Of a stretch of 64,000 bases of DNA, positions 22,601 through 33,999 are shown in pieces. The DNA comes from Thinopyrum elongatum. Lineage: Eukaryota; Streptophyta; Magnoliopsida; Poales; Poaceae. Made by a program: the position numbers and the translations under genes. The DNA lies in assembly GCA_011799875.1 (NCBI GenBank), contig CM022303.1, forward strand, positions 297,612,362 to 297,676,361, written 5' to 3'. Numbering within the stretch: the stretch's first letter is position 1; every line of letters starts with the position of its first letter. The notes under the pieces were generated by a model. It did no database searches, was not told where the DNA came from, and saw only the letters and a program-made list of their open reading frames with translations.

Positions 22601-23643
22601 AAGTGAGCCAAAACTGGACGGAGCTCCTCTTGAAACAATCTGACCTAGAGAAACCGCAAGAGGAAGCTGCACAAAGAACTGCCGCTGAAGATGCTCTCCT
22701 GACGGAGCGTCGCATTGCGCTTGACGCTCAGGAGGAAGATCTTGTCGCGCGTGAGCAAGCGCTCGCCGCCAAGCTTCGCGGCAAAGATGAGGAAATCAAT
22801 AAACTTGTCACGCAGCGGATCCAGGAGCTGGAGCAGAAGCACAAGGAGGCGCTCGAAGCTCTAACTGTAGATCACGCTAGCAAGCTCAAGGAGGCCGTCG
22901 ATGCTGCCGAGGCTGCAGAGGCCACCAAGAACGAGCTGAGCGACAAAGTGAAGAAGCTGGAAATGGATCTTGAAGAACACGGCAAGGAGCTCTCGACGCT
23001 CAAAGGGGACAGGGAGAAAACTCTCCACAGCCTGGCGGAGATGCATGTTGCTATGTCCGACAAGACCAAGCAGCTCACTTCAGCCAATGACGCCATTGCC
23101 GATCTGAAGCTAAAGCTGACCACACTGGAGAAGTCCCTCAAGGACGACAGGGCCCGCGAGAAGGCCCTAAGCAAAGATCTTCAGGAAGAGAGGAACTTGC
23201 TTAAGAGCGCTGCCGCCGCCCAAATTGACTATGAAAAGGGGGTGAAAATCTGGACTGATCGCCTTGTCGATGCCTTGGAGAGGCTTACTGCACAGCTGTC
23301 AACCATGGGCCAGGATGGCCTGCCAAACTTCAGGTATTCCTCCGAAGAAAGAATATCTTCGAGCGCCAGGTTGACCATGTTCTTCGAAAGCATTGTTGAC
23401 GCTTTGAAGCTGCTACAGTCCAACTGAGCGACCCAACTGGCCAATGAATCCCGTAAACTTTGCCGGGCCATCCTCCGCAAGGTACTCGTCAAGGTGGTGT
23501 ATAATAACCCTGGCGTTGACCTCACCAATGTGCTCGACCACTTGCCGAAGGATGCAGATCTCAGGGCACTTGAGGAGCTTGTCGCGCCCATCCTCGAGAA
23601 GGTAGACTCAATCAAGAGGATCGAGGGGCGACGCAGGGACTAG
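19665..23643 (+). pseudogene. Antisense additional ORF of the Tat element (putative gypsy-type transposase family), four exons, five stops
   Basis: My model is join(19665..21322, 21404..21552, 21628..21837, 21947..23643), 1238 codons, with donors GTAAGT, GTGAGT and GTAACT, acceptors TGTAG, TGCAG and TCCAG, and consistent phases. Exon 1 begins MPPKASKSKGKSKG and carries FNDIMYTYGFHLLDFRPNA, VFAHLCENFARVVP and ALFRHYFIPRIQKG, which I recognise as the plant family called putative gypsy-type transposon (Transposase_28, PF04195 from memory). Later exons are acidic and Pro/Ala-rich, then a long coiled coil (exon 4, e.g. KHKEALEALTVDHASKLK). In-frame stops: 20415, 21096, 21309, 21636 and 23425. Those at 20415 and 21636 fit CAG to TAG; the one at 23425 is CGA in the inverted copy. 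Such genes are known between pol and the 3' LTR of Tat elements; their function is not established. Confidence 0.8.
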
Positions 23644-24134
23644 CCACCTCATTTCTCCTTGTCGCCACCATTCCATGCCAAAAGACAATCAAGTCTTATG
23701 TTAGAACTGCGACGATTTATTGATGTGATATAACTTGCCTATGTTTGGGTATATGCATGTCATTTCCCTTGTCTGATTTCTTTATGTACGGAGCACACCC
23801 TATGCTTACTGAAAAACTTGCCGGCACGCAACCTGCCGCGAGCGCTGGGTGCGGGACTTCAGCAGCCTGCTGGAGGTGCAGCGGCCGGCAAAGCACCTTG
23901 GCGTTCTTAGTGTAGCAACTTAAATTGTTGAGCGGACTCGAAACAAAATAAGGGCGCAACCGATTACGACAAGGGTTCCTTCGCGTGCAGGTTTTCCATA
24001 CAAAAGTCGAAATCGTCTAAGGAAAATAACTTTGTAATAAAAGAGACTTACTTTAAGTTTTAGAACTTAGCTTTTCGTCACTGTTTTTCCTCCGGTAAGG
24101 TGCCAATTCTGAACGTCGCCAACTGGTACTCATA
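22663..24134 (+). repeat. Arm 2 of the G internal inverted repeat
   Basis: The native location of the sequence duplicated in inverse at 16997-18467: the last 980 bases of antisense-gene exon 4 plus about 490 bases of 3' sequence. The arms are separated by 4.2 kb containing the 3' LTR and the front of the antisense gene. Confidence 0.9.
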
Positions 24135-24288
24135 TCTTCTTCCCCCCTGCAAACGTGCACGCGAGGAAACCGGGAACAAGTGTCATACAACATCTTAGAC
24201 AAACATGCATATATATATATATATATACGAACATGGAAATCGATAAGGAAATGCACAACACTTAAACTTATTCATCTGGGCTCAGGGT
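23644..24288. other. G non-coding segment between antisense gene and copia insertion
   Basis: Probably 3' untranslated region of the antisense gene and spacer before the end of pol. It includes an (AT) microsatellite at 24208-24227 and ends with AGGGT (24284-24288), the left duplication of element C. After removal of C it continues at 33911. Confidence 0.6.
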
Positions 24289-24827
24289 TGTAGGGGAACA
24301 CGATAGAAAACGAAAATTTTCGGTATAGCGAGCACGCCCAGGACCACTATGGAGACTGCATACAAGGTTTGATCTGATCCGTACCGACTCGAAGCGCAGC
24401 GGAAGAAGAGTCAGTGGAGATCGTTGGTGCAGATCCCCGCTGCTAGGATTTACAACCTCCCAACTGCGAGGATGTACTCCCTTGTCGGACAGCCCTTCGG
24501 GAGGCGGTCGGACAGTCCCCCGGACGATGTCGTGGACAGCCCTTCGGGAGGACCCTCGAAACTCGAACGGAGACTCGGACAGCCCTTCGGGAGGACACTC
24601 GAACAGCCCCTCGGGCAAAAGACCGAAACTACGACCTCTCTACGGGGTTGCACACATACGGTGTCAGCTATCCGGCAGGGCTTCGCCGTCCAGAACTAGT
24701 TCCTGCCGGAACCCAGACAGCCTTTCGGCTCTACGAAACTCTTTTCGTGGGAGGGAGAGAAGAAGCCAGATAATGCATGGCATGTGTATGAGAGCAAGGG
24801 ATGAAGAGATGGCAGCCCCCATCTCCT

Positions 24828-24837
24828 CTATTTATAG
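24828..24837 (-). promoter_or_regulatory. TATA box in the C 3' LTR
   Basis: The reverse strand reads CTATAAATAG. The same sequence is at 32336-32345 in the 5' LTR. It is the best candidate for the LTR core promoter. Confidence 0.65.
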
Positions 24838-25274
24838 GAAACCCAAGGGGTAGGGTGGTTTTACAAGAAGACCCAAAATGCACATGGATGAAGTCCTTCC
24901 ACAAGGACCCAAGTGAGAAATCAAGGGACAAGTGGGGGCTCCAAGGAGGAGCCCCCATGTGGCCGGCCATCTCCTTGTAGGGGCCCCCCGAGGGGGCCTC
25001 ATCCATCCATGTCACCCCCAAAAATATCTTGGGACAAATCCCAAAAATAATGGCTTTCCAAAAAAATAACCATAAAGCTGATTTTCACTATTCACGACGA
25101 CATTTTTCAGCGTCCGTTCGAACTGAAAATATTTATGTGGGCTTAGAACATTTCCAGTAACCACTAAAATAATTTTCAATGCGTTCTGGAACAATTCCAG
25201 TTTAGTGATTTTCATCTGCGAAAAGCATCTGAAGTGGTTCCGGCAGCTCCGGAACATTTCCGGTTTTTCTTCCA

Positions 25275-25304
25275 GAAAATTCCCAGAAGTTTCCAGAATG
25301 ATTC
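25275..25304 (-). promoter_or_regulatory. Heat-shock-element-like array in the C 3' LTR
   Basis: Six alternating GAA and TTC triplets lie at 25275, 25280, 25286, 25291, 25296 and 25302, with gaps of 2, 3, 2, 2 and 3 bases. The middle three form GAAGTTTCCAGAA, an exact nGAAnnTTCnnGAAn heat-shock element. It sits about 440 bases upstream of the TATA box in element orientation. Binding by heat-shock factors is an inference from the motif. Confidence 0.5.
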
Positions 25305-26416
25305 TGGCACCCCGCAAGAATTATCAGGCATGTGCCGAAACCATTTTGACTTAATGGTATCCCCTGAAACAACTTTTCAGTTTCACCGAAACTCATCCGG
25401 TGTTCTCTCTGCGGAACTTTTCCGCTGTTCGAAACTTTTTCGGTGTCCGAAACTTTTTCGGTGATTTTCTCTCAGACTCCCTGTCTAGTATTCAGCAGAT
25501 AGATGACCCTTAAGCGTGTGACCCTATAGGTTCGGTGAAGCATAGACATGATCTGGAACCCCTTCTGATCAATGATCAACATCGGAGCCGTGGACACCCA
25601 TATTGACCCCTATACCCACACGAATGAATATTCGAGTGAACCTCCAGTTGCCGTGAGCTATTCCTGTTGCTTCGCGATATGTCACAAAACACCCGAGGTG
25701 AGATTTATTGCACCCCCGTGGATCAACAATTTGTCCACTATGCAAGTTACCTCGTTACTGGTTTTGTTCTCTTTTCTCGTTTCCGTGTTTCGGTATCGCA
25801 GTGATCAAATCACAAGTTGTCTGGCCAGACGATGATGGATACCATTTCACCGAGAGGGCCCGAGTATATCTCTCCATCGTCGGAGGAGCAAATCCCAATC
25901 TTGAGCTATCTCGTTACTTGCCATACTTTTCCGTGAACCCATAAGCCGCCGTAATAGCCACCCAGTTACGGATGACGTTTAACAAACCCCAAAGTTCACG
26001 AAGCAAGTACGAAGGAACTCGATACTCTCATGGTCTAAGGAATTATGCAAACATTAACTTCCCTGTGTAAAATACCATTAACTTGTGATGAATGTATCTC
26101 ATAGCATAACATCAATTTGGGTCGATTCAACACAAGTGTTCTACCAACAATTTGTGCCCTCAAAATTGCCGGCATAGACATGCCCATGATCAGGAAAACA
26201 TAATCATCATGCAATACTTGAGCCAGTCTTAGAGGCATGACTAGGAATACATTTTACCGTTTATTAACCCACACGTGCACATGGGTTTTCCTCAGAGCCT
26301 TTATGGATATACGGGCTCGGGAGCCACATCAGTTATAGCATGGATCATAAACATTCATTACAAACCAGGAGATACAAAATAACTGTTATTACTGCCTCTA
26401 GGGCAGTTCTCCTACA

Positions 26417-26430
26417 GACTCCCACTTGCA
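26417..26430 (-). promoter_or_regulatory. C polypurine tract
   Basis: The reverse strand reads TGCAAGTGGGAGTC directly before the 3' LTR, like the tract of Angela/BARE-type copia elements. Confidence 0.7.
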
Positions 26431-26447
26431 CTAGAGTCATAATCCAG

Positions 26448-29400
26448 TTACATGGCTTCCCTAACACCAATGGCTATCCGGTGTTGCTCATGCTTTGCTC
26501 GTGGTAGAGGCTTCGTCATCGGGTCTGACACATTCAGATCCGTGTGAACTTTGCGTACTTTCACTAAACCCTCTTCGACATGATGTCGAATGAGTTTATA
26601 TTTGCGTTGAATATGTCTTGTATTATGGTGCGAACTTGGTTCCCTTGCCTGAGCCACGACGCCACTATTATCACAATAGATCTCCACCGGGTCCAGAGCA
26701 CTTGGAACCACACCAAGGTCTTCAAGAAATTGCTTGATCCATACCGCCTCCTTGGAGGCTTCTGAAGCTGCAACATACTCCGCCTCCGTCGTAGAATCCA
26801 CCACAGTCTTTTGTTTGGAACTTTTCCAATCAACTGCGCCACCGTTCAATATGAAAACATAGCCCGATTGAGATTTGAAGTCATCTGGGTCAGTCATGAA
26901 GCCTGCATCAGTGTAACCACTTACAATGAGCTCTTCATCACCTCCGTACACAAGGAGTAAATCCTTGGTCCGTCTGAGGTACTTAAGAATACCCTTGACT
27001 GCGGCCCAGTGTTCCAATCCTGGATCACTTTGGTACCGGCTGCTAACACTTAGCGCATAGGAAACATCCGGTCTTGTACATAGCATGGCATACATAATAG
27101 AACCAATTGCCGAGGCATATGGAACATCATTCATTTGTACTCGCTCATCGAGAGTTCGAGGACTCTGATTCTTGCAAAGCATTGTGCCAGGTGACATGGG
27201 GAGTAGGCCTTTCTTGGAGTTCTCCATGTTGAACCTTTTCAACACCTTGTCAATGTACGTGCTTTGGCTAAGCGCTATCAGGCGTTTTGATCTATCTCTA
27301 TAGATTCTGATGCCCAATACATATGCCGCTTCGCCTAAGTCTTTTATTGAAAACCTTTTCTTCAATGAGTCTTTTATTTCACTAAGAAAATTCACGTCAT
27401 TTCCAATCAACAATATGTCATCCACATACAAGATTAGAAATGCTTTTGCACTCCCACTAAACTTCTTGTAAACACAAGATTCTTCGTCATTTCTGATGAA
27501 GCCAAACTCTTTGACCACTTCATCAAAACGAATGTTCCAGCTCCTTGACGCTTGCTTCAGACCATAAATGGCTTTCTGAAGTTTGCATACCTTTCCAGCA
27601 TCCTCATGAATGACAAAACCTTCTGGCTGTATCATGTATACATCCTCTTTGAGGTTTCCATTTAGGAAGGCCGTTTTGACATCCATCTGCCATATTTCAT
27701 AATCGAAATAAGCAGCAATTGCTAGTAATATCCGAACAGACCTAAGCATAGCTACGGGCGAGAAAGTCTCGTCGTAGTCCACTCCTGGAACTTGTGTGAA
27801 CCCTTTCGCGACAAGTCTAGCTTTGTGGATAGTAATGTTACCATCCGCGTCCGTCTTCCTTTTGAAAATCCATTTACAACCAATCGGCTTTACGCCTTCT
27901 GGAAGTTCTTCCAAGTTCCAAACTTGGTTTTCATACATGGATTCCATTTCGGATCTCATGGCTTTGTGCCATTCTTTTGAGCTGGGCCCCGCCTTCGCTT
28001 CCTTGTAGTGCGCAGGTTCATCGTCTTCAAAAATGAAGATTTCGTTATGAAACCATTCAGGAGGCTGGATAGCCCTACCTGATCTGCGCGGTTCAGTTAC
28101 AACATTGTCTGAAGTCTCCGCATCACATGCGACAACTTCCGGCTCGGTTGTAGGGATAATTAGCGGAATTTCTTCCGGTTCCTTAGCCATATCAACGGTC
28201 ACCGAAGATTCACTAATCTCATTAAGTTGTACTGTCCTCCCACTCACCTTTTTTGTGAGAAACTCTTTCTCGAGAAATTGTCCACTCCTTGCAACAAACA
28301 CTTTGTTATCGGACGGGTGGTAGAAAGAATACCCAATGGTTTCTTTGGGGTAACCTACAAAGTAGTATTTGTCTGCTTTGGGATCGAGTTTGGTTGGGTG
28401 TAAACGCTTTACATATGCCTCACAACCCCAAATCTTGAGATGCGACATATTGGGTTTCTTCCCATACCATAATTCAAATGGTGTCGTTTCAACAGACTTT
28501 GATGGTGCCTTGTTTAGTATATGAGCAGCAGTTTCCAGTGCGTGACCCCAAAAAGATATCGGAAGATCCGTAAGAGACATCATCGACCTTACCATGTCCA
28601 ACAAGGTTCGGTTACGTTGTTCCGATACTCCATTTCTCTGTGGAGTTCCGGGAGGCGTAAGCTGTGAAACGATTCCACGGTCACTCAGATGTTGGCCAAA
28701 CTCATGACTAAGATATTCGCCTCCACGATCAGACCGCAGGAACTTAATCTTTTTGTCACGATGATTTTCTACCTCATTCTGAAATTCTTTGAACTTTTCA
28801 AAAGTTTCCGACTTATGCTTCATTAAGTAGATATAGCCATACCGACTTAAATCATCAGTAAAAGTCACGAAGTAGAAATACCCACCCCGTGTGGCTGTGT
28901 TCATTGGACCACATACATCACTATGTATTATTCCCAACAATTCACCCGCCCGTTCAGGATGACCCGTGAACGGCGTCTTGGTCATTTTCCCCATCAAGCA
29001 AGCTTCACATGTGTCAAATGATTCAAAATCAAGGGACGGTAAAGCTCCATCTTTATGGAGTCTTTGCATGCGTTTCTTTCCGATGTGGCCAAGCCGACAG
29101 TGCCACAAGAAAGTGGTGGTGGTATCCGCCTTCTTAAGGCATTTAGCATTCACGTTAAAGACATCATTTCCACATTCAAGATTTAGTATGAAAAGGCCCC
29201 CAACAATGGGTGCAAATCCATAAAACATATCCTTACAATAAAGTGAACAACCATTGTTCTCAGACTTGTACGAATACCCATCGTGTACTAAACATGATCC
29301 AGAGATAATGTTTCTACACAACAGTGGAACAAAATAACAGTTACTTAGTTCTAAGATAAATCCTGAAGGGAGACGTAGAGGCATAATGCCGACGGCTTGA

Positions 29401-30434
29401 GCGGCGATCCCAGCACCGTTCCTGACGCGCATCACGACTTCATTCTTTGCCAGCTTGCGCACCTTCTGAAGCCCCTGTATCGAGTTGCAAATGTGAGCAA
29501 CCGATCCGGTATCAAATACCCAAGACTTAGAATTTTCGCTAGCAAGCAAAACGTCAATGACATTAACTTGTATAACAATTATACCTTTTCCGGTTTTCCC
29601 GGACTTCTTATCTTCCAGATACTTCTTGCAGTTTCTCTTCCAGTGTCCTGTGCCCTTGCAGTAGAAGCACTCAGTTTCATTCTTGGCTCCGCCTTTAGAG
29701 TTGCTTTGGGAGCCGGTCTTACCGGCGCCCTTGCCCTTCTTTGGCTTGCCTTTCTTCTTTTTGAAACTGGCGGTTTTATTCACAAGCAACACTTGCTTGC
29801 GATTTTTCCGCAGTCCTCCTTCTGCAGTTTTCAGCATGGCGAGCACCTCTTCCGGTTCATTCTCCATCCCACTCATGTTGTAGTTTAATACAAAACCGTC
29901 GTAAGACGGGGGGAGTGAAGAAAGCAACATGTCCATCGTATGGCCAGGTGGAAGTGGAAATTCCAGGGTTTTAAGCCTTTCAGCATAGCCAATCATTTTG
30001 ACCACGTGTTCGCCAACTGAACTACCCTCAGCCATCTTGCAATCCATCAAAGCCTTCATGATATCAAATCATTCAGACTTTGTGGTTTCCTTGTACAGAG
30101 CATCCAATTCCTGGATCATATCACGAGGTTTATGGAATTCAAAACGTTTTTGAAGGTCTGTACACATGCAAGCTAGCATGAGGCACTGCACTAAGTTGTG
30201 ATCATCATCCTTAGTGGCCCAGACATTTTGGTCATCTTCCGGGGCCTCTGCCGCCGGTTTAGCTGGAAGAGCATTTTCAAGCACATACAGTTTCTTAGCG
30301 CTCCTGAGGACAATCCTCAGGTTGCGGACCCAGTCCGCATAGTTGTTTCCAGTCGCAGTTAACTTCTCTTTCTCTAACATCGGGCCTAAGTTGAACGCGG
30401 TGTTGCGAGCCATTTGATCTACAACGGAAAACAC
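26448..30434 (-). pseudogene. gag-pol: C copia gag-pol polyprotein, one internal stop
   Basis: One frame runs from ATG at 30434 (MFSVVDQMARNTAFNLGPML) to 26448, 1328 codons, broken only by TGA at 30069-30071 (SE-stop-FDIMKA; CGA to TGA fits). In order: copia gag; CCHC knuckle CFYCKGTGHWKRNC at about residues 256-269; protease VFDTGSVAHIC near 307; integrase zinc motif (HCRLGH, CEACLMGK) and catalytic core with HSDVCGP, FLRSDRGGEY and NGVSEQRNRTL; reverse transcriptase with KTAFLNGNL and YVDDILLIGND (about 27415); RNase H with DSTTEAEYVAASEA and a NTRHI-type ending. All catalytic motifs are present, so apart from one base the protein looks complete. It would make virus-like particles, reverse transcribe and integrate the element RNA. 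No internal host gene. Confidence 0.93.
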
Positions 30435-31781
30435 AAGTTTTCACTTAGACTTTGTTTATAATGAAAATGCACTAGTGAATAAACAATTTTATTCTAAAGT
30501 GCGCTCCCACTCAAATCAATATCTCTCATAATTGATTGTGAGTGATTCAAGACCCGTGTTTTGATTATTCGTCATTGATGTTAGTCACCACTGATGACAA
30601 AAATCTCAACCGGTAGGCCAACCTGCCAATCACATACCTATGTGACTCTTGTTCATCTTTCGATGCGCGTGTTCCGAGCTCAGGATGATCCTGCCATGAA
30701 CGTCAAGACAACCAAGTGATCTTGCTGTGAGGTCTGACCTCACCCGCCTCACACTTCTCAATTCGTTCGTACCCATGTTAGTCATGGCGCACCCCAAAAA
30801 GATAGGTGTCGTGACGGTGCTACACTTGGGAGAACACTAACTACTTGATATTTTTGTGAGAGATCACCCTAATAAAAAGCGACTACCGCGTAATCAAGAA
30901 GGGTGCATCAGGAGGGATAAACATCTCAGGCAATTCATAATAGCATGATATGGTATAGCCTCTTTTGACGGAGAAGTCTTTCATTTCTTCGTCTTCGGCA
31001 TTCGCGTTGGTGTTCACCTTTGCGAAGATTTCCACCACCTTGTCGATGCACCAGATAATATTGCTATCTCCATAGCAAGATAAAATAAATGCATTACTTA
31101 AGGTTGACACGCAGGTCATTGAAGTGCAATCATATGGCTCCAGCCATCATGCCGAATCATGACACGCAGGTCATGTTAATTACATCATATAGTCATCTCA
31201 TACATAATCAAATTGAATATGAGCATTGCTATACCACATCACATGCAAACCATCCTGCAAAACCAAGTTAGACGCCTCTAATCGGTTTATGCAAAAATTT
31301 ATTTTACGTGGCTTCTAAGGTTTTGACTTAAACCGCAGCTACCAACATTTTATCATCAAGTATGATTATTCGAGTTGCTAGATTAACATCTCGGGGTGTA
31401 TGAAACACGAGATAATTAAATCTCGAGCCCCATACTAAACTTCATCATACGCATGACCCCCGTGCAGATCATATCTGCAATGCCCTTTCATCTGCGAATT
31501 TCATCTTTCTTTTGACTATGGCAGAACCCAAAGAACTAATAGCACTTCCATGATCAATCAGGATCACGGATTGCCAGAACTTTGTCAAATTCCACCATGC
31601 TGTCTCGAGATTGAGCAAACGCAAATTCTAGGGAAGCAACAAGAACGTCGGGTAACAGATTTCATCTGTCACCCGCATAAATAATTTTCAGCAATAGATC
31701 TCATCTACTACCTAATCATATTATGCAATACCCATACATCTCCTTGTATTCTAGATCGTAACCTGCATCTACGCATAACAC
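30435..31781 (-). other. C untranslated leader
   Basis: About 1.35 kb between primer site and gag. No coding frame is supported; the 78-codon frame at 30883-31119 lacks recognisable features. Long leaders are usual in this copia group. Confidence 0.6.
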
Positions 31782-31795
31782 GGCTCTTGATGCCA
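31782..31795 (-). promoter_or_regulatory. C primer-binding site
   Basis: The reverse strand reads TGGCATCAAGAGCC one base from the LTR, a variant of the initiator tRNA-Met site TGGTATCAGAGC usual in copia elements. Confidence 0.6.
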
Positions 31796-31796
31796 C

Positions 31797-33905
31797 TGTA
31801 GGGGAACGCGACAGAAAACGAAAATTTTCGGTATAGCGAGCACGCCCAGGACCACTATGGAGACTGCATACAAGGTTTGATCCGATCCGTACCGACTCGA
31901 AGCGCAGCGGAAGAAGAGTCGGTGGAGATCGTTGGTGCAGATCCCCGCAGCTAGGATTTAGAACCTCCCAACCGCGAGGATGTACTCCCTCGTCGGACAG
32001 CCCTTCGGGAGGCGGTCGGACAGTCCCCCGGACGATGTCGCGGACCGCCCTTCGGGAGGACCCTCGAAACTCGAACGGAGACTCGGACAGCCCTTCGGGA
32101 GGACACTCGAACAGCCCCTCGGGCAAAAGACCAAAACTATGACCTCTCTACGGGGTTGCACACATACGGTGTCAGCTATCCGGCAGGGCTTCACCGTCCA
32201 GAACTAGTTCCTGCCGGAACCCAGACAGCCTTTCGGCTCTACGAAACTCTTTTCGTGGGAGGGAGAGAAGAAGCCAGATAATGCATGGCATGTGTATGAG
32301 AGCAAGGGATGAAGAGATGGCAGCCCCCATCTCCTCTATTTATAGGAAACCCAAGGGGTAGGGTGGTTTTACAAGAAGACCCAAAATGCACATGGATCAA
32401 GTCCTTCCACAAGGACCCAAGTGAGAAATCAAGGGACAAGTGGGGGCTCCAAGGAGGAGCCCCCATGTGGCCGGCCATCTCCTTGTAGGGGCCCCCAAGG
32501 GGGCCTCATCCATCCATGTCACCCCCAAAAATATCTTGGGACAAATCCCAAAAATAATGGCTTTCCAAAAAAATAACCATAAAGCTGATTTTCACTATTC
32601 ACGATGACATTTTTCAGCGTCCATTCGAACTGAAAATATTTATGTGGGCTTAGAACATTTCCAGTACCCACTAAAATAATTTTCAACGCGTTCTGGAACA
32701 ATTCCAGTTTAGTGATTTTCATCTGCGAAAAGCATCTGAAGTGGTTCCGGCAGCTCCGGAACATTTCCGGTTTTTCTTCCAGAAAATTCCTAGAAGTTTG
32801 CAGAATGATTCTGGCACCCCCCAAGAATTATCAGGCATGTGCCGAAACCATTTTGACTTAATGGTATCCCCTGAAACAACTTTTCAGTTTCACCGAAACT
32901 CATCCGGTGTTCTCTCTGCGGAACTTTTCCGCTGTCCGAAACTTTTTCGGTGATTTTCTCTCAGACTCCCTGTCTAGTATTCAGCAGATAGATGACCCTT
33001 AAGCATGTGACCCTATAGGTTCGGTGAAGCATAGACATGACCTGGAACCCCTTCCGATCAATGATCAACATCGGAGCCGTGGACACCCATATTGACCCCT
33101 ATACCCACACGAATGAATATTCGAGTGAACCTCCAGTTGCCGTGAGCTATTCCTGTTGCTTCGCGATATGTCACAAAACACCCGAGGTGAGATTTATTGC
33201 ACCCCCGTGGATCAACAATTTGTCCACTATGCAAGTTACCTCGTTACCGGTTTTGTTCTCTTTTCTTGTTTCTGTGTTTCGGTATCCCAGTGATCAAATC
33301 ACAAGTTGTCTGGCCAGACGATGATGGATACCGTTTCACCGAGAGGGCCCGAGTATATCTCTCCATCGTCGGAGGAGCAAATCCCAATCTTGAGCTATCT
33401 CGTTACTTGCCATACTTTTCCGTGAACCTGTAAGCTGCCGTAATAGCCACCCAGTTACGGATGACGTTTAACAAACCCCAAAGTTCACGAAGCAAGTACG
33501 AAGGAACTCGATACTCTCATGGTCTAAGGAATTATGCAAACATTAACTTCCCTGTGTAAAATACCATTAACTTGTGACGAATGTGTCTCATAGCATAACA
33601 TCAATTTGGGTCGATTCAACACAAGTGTTCTACCAACAATTTGTGCCCTCAAAATTGCCGGCATAGACATGCCCATGATCAGTAAAACATAATCATCATG
33701 CAATACTTGAGCCAGTCTTAGAGGCATGACTAGGAATACATTTTACCGTTTATTAACCCACACGTGCACATGGGTTTTCCTTAGAGCCTTTATGGATATA
33801 CGGGCTCGGGAGCCACAGCAGTTATAGCATGGATCATAAACATTCATTACAAACCAGGAGATACAAAATAACTGTTATTACTGCCTCTAGGGCAGTTCTC
33901 CTACA
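31797..33905 (-). repeat. C 5' LTR
   Basis: 2109 bases, aligned throughout with 24289-26416. TATA box CTATAAATAG at 32336-32345. The GAA/TTC array at 32782-32811 is present, but the central TTC is TTG (32798-32800), so the perfect trimer is lost in the copy that would drive the element. Confidence 0.92.
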
Positions 33906-33999
33906 AGGGTCTGCACCTGGCTTTGTACAAAGGATTGCATGCCTTGCCGGCAAGACTTGTATAAAAAGGTGGTTGCCGGGGGCCCCCGGCAACCGCGCC

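Larger units (their letters stand above)
24289..26416 (-). repeat. C 3' LTR
   Basis: 2128 bases. It contains a CCCTTCGGG word cluster (24495-24615), a TATA box (24828-24837) and a dense GAA/TTC region (25140-25460). It carries an extra copy of GAAACTTTTTCGGT relative to the 5' LTR. Confidence 0.92.
24289..33905 (-). mobile_element. C: complete copia element, nearly intact
   Basis: LTRs at 24289-26416 (3') and 31797-33905 (5'), ends TGTAGGAG...CCCCTACA on the element strand, perfect 5-bp duplication AGGGT (24284-24288, 33906-33910). A single gag-pol frame of 1328 codons with one stop fills the internal region. It is the innermost and best-preserved element of the nest. Domain order (integrase before reverse transcriptase) is copia. 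The LTRs are about 2% different by eye over their first 700 bases and differ by an 18-base duplication near 25430. Confidence 0.95.

Noticed and set aside
29397..29888. 163-codon plus-strand frame
   Set aside because: It is the shadow of copia gag, with the zinc knuckle on the other strand.
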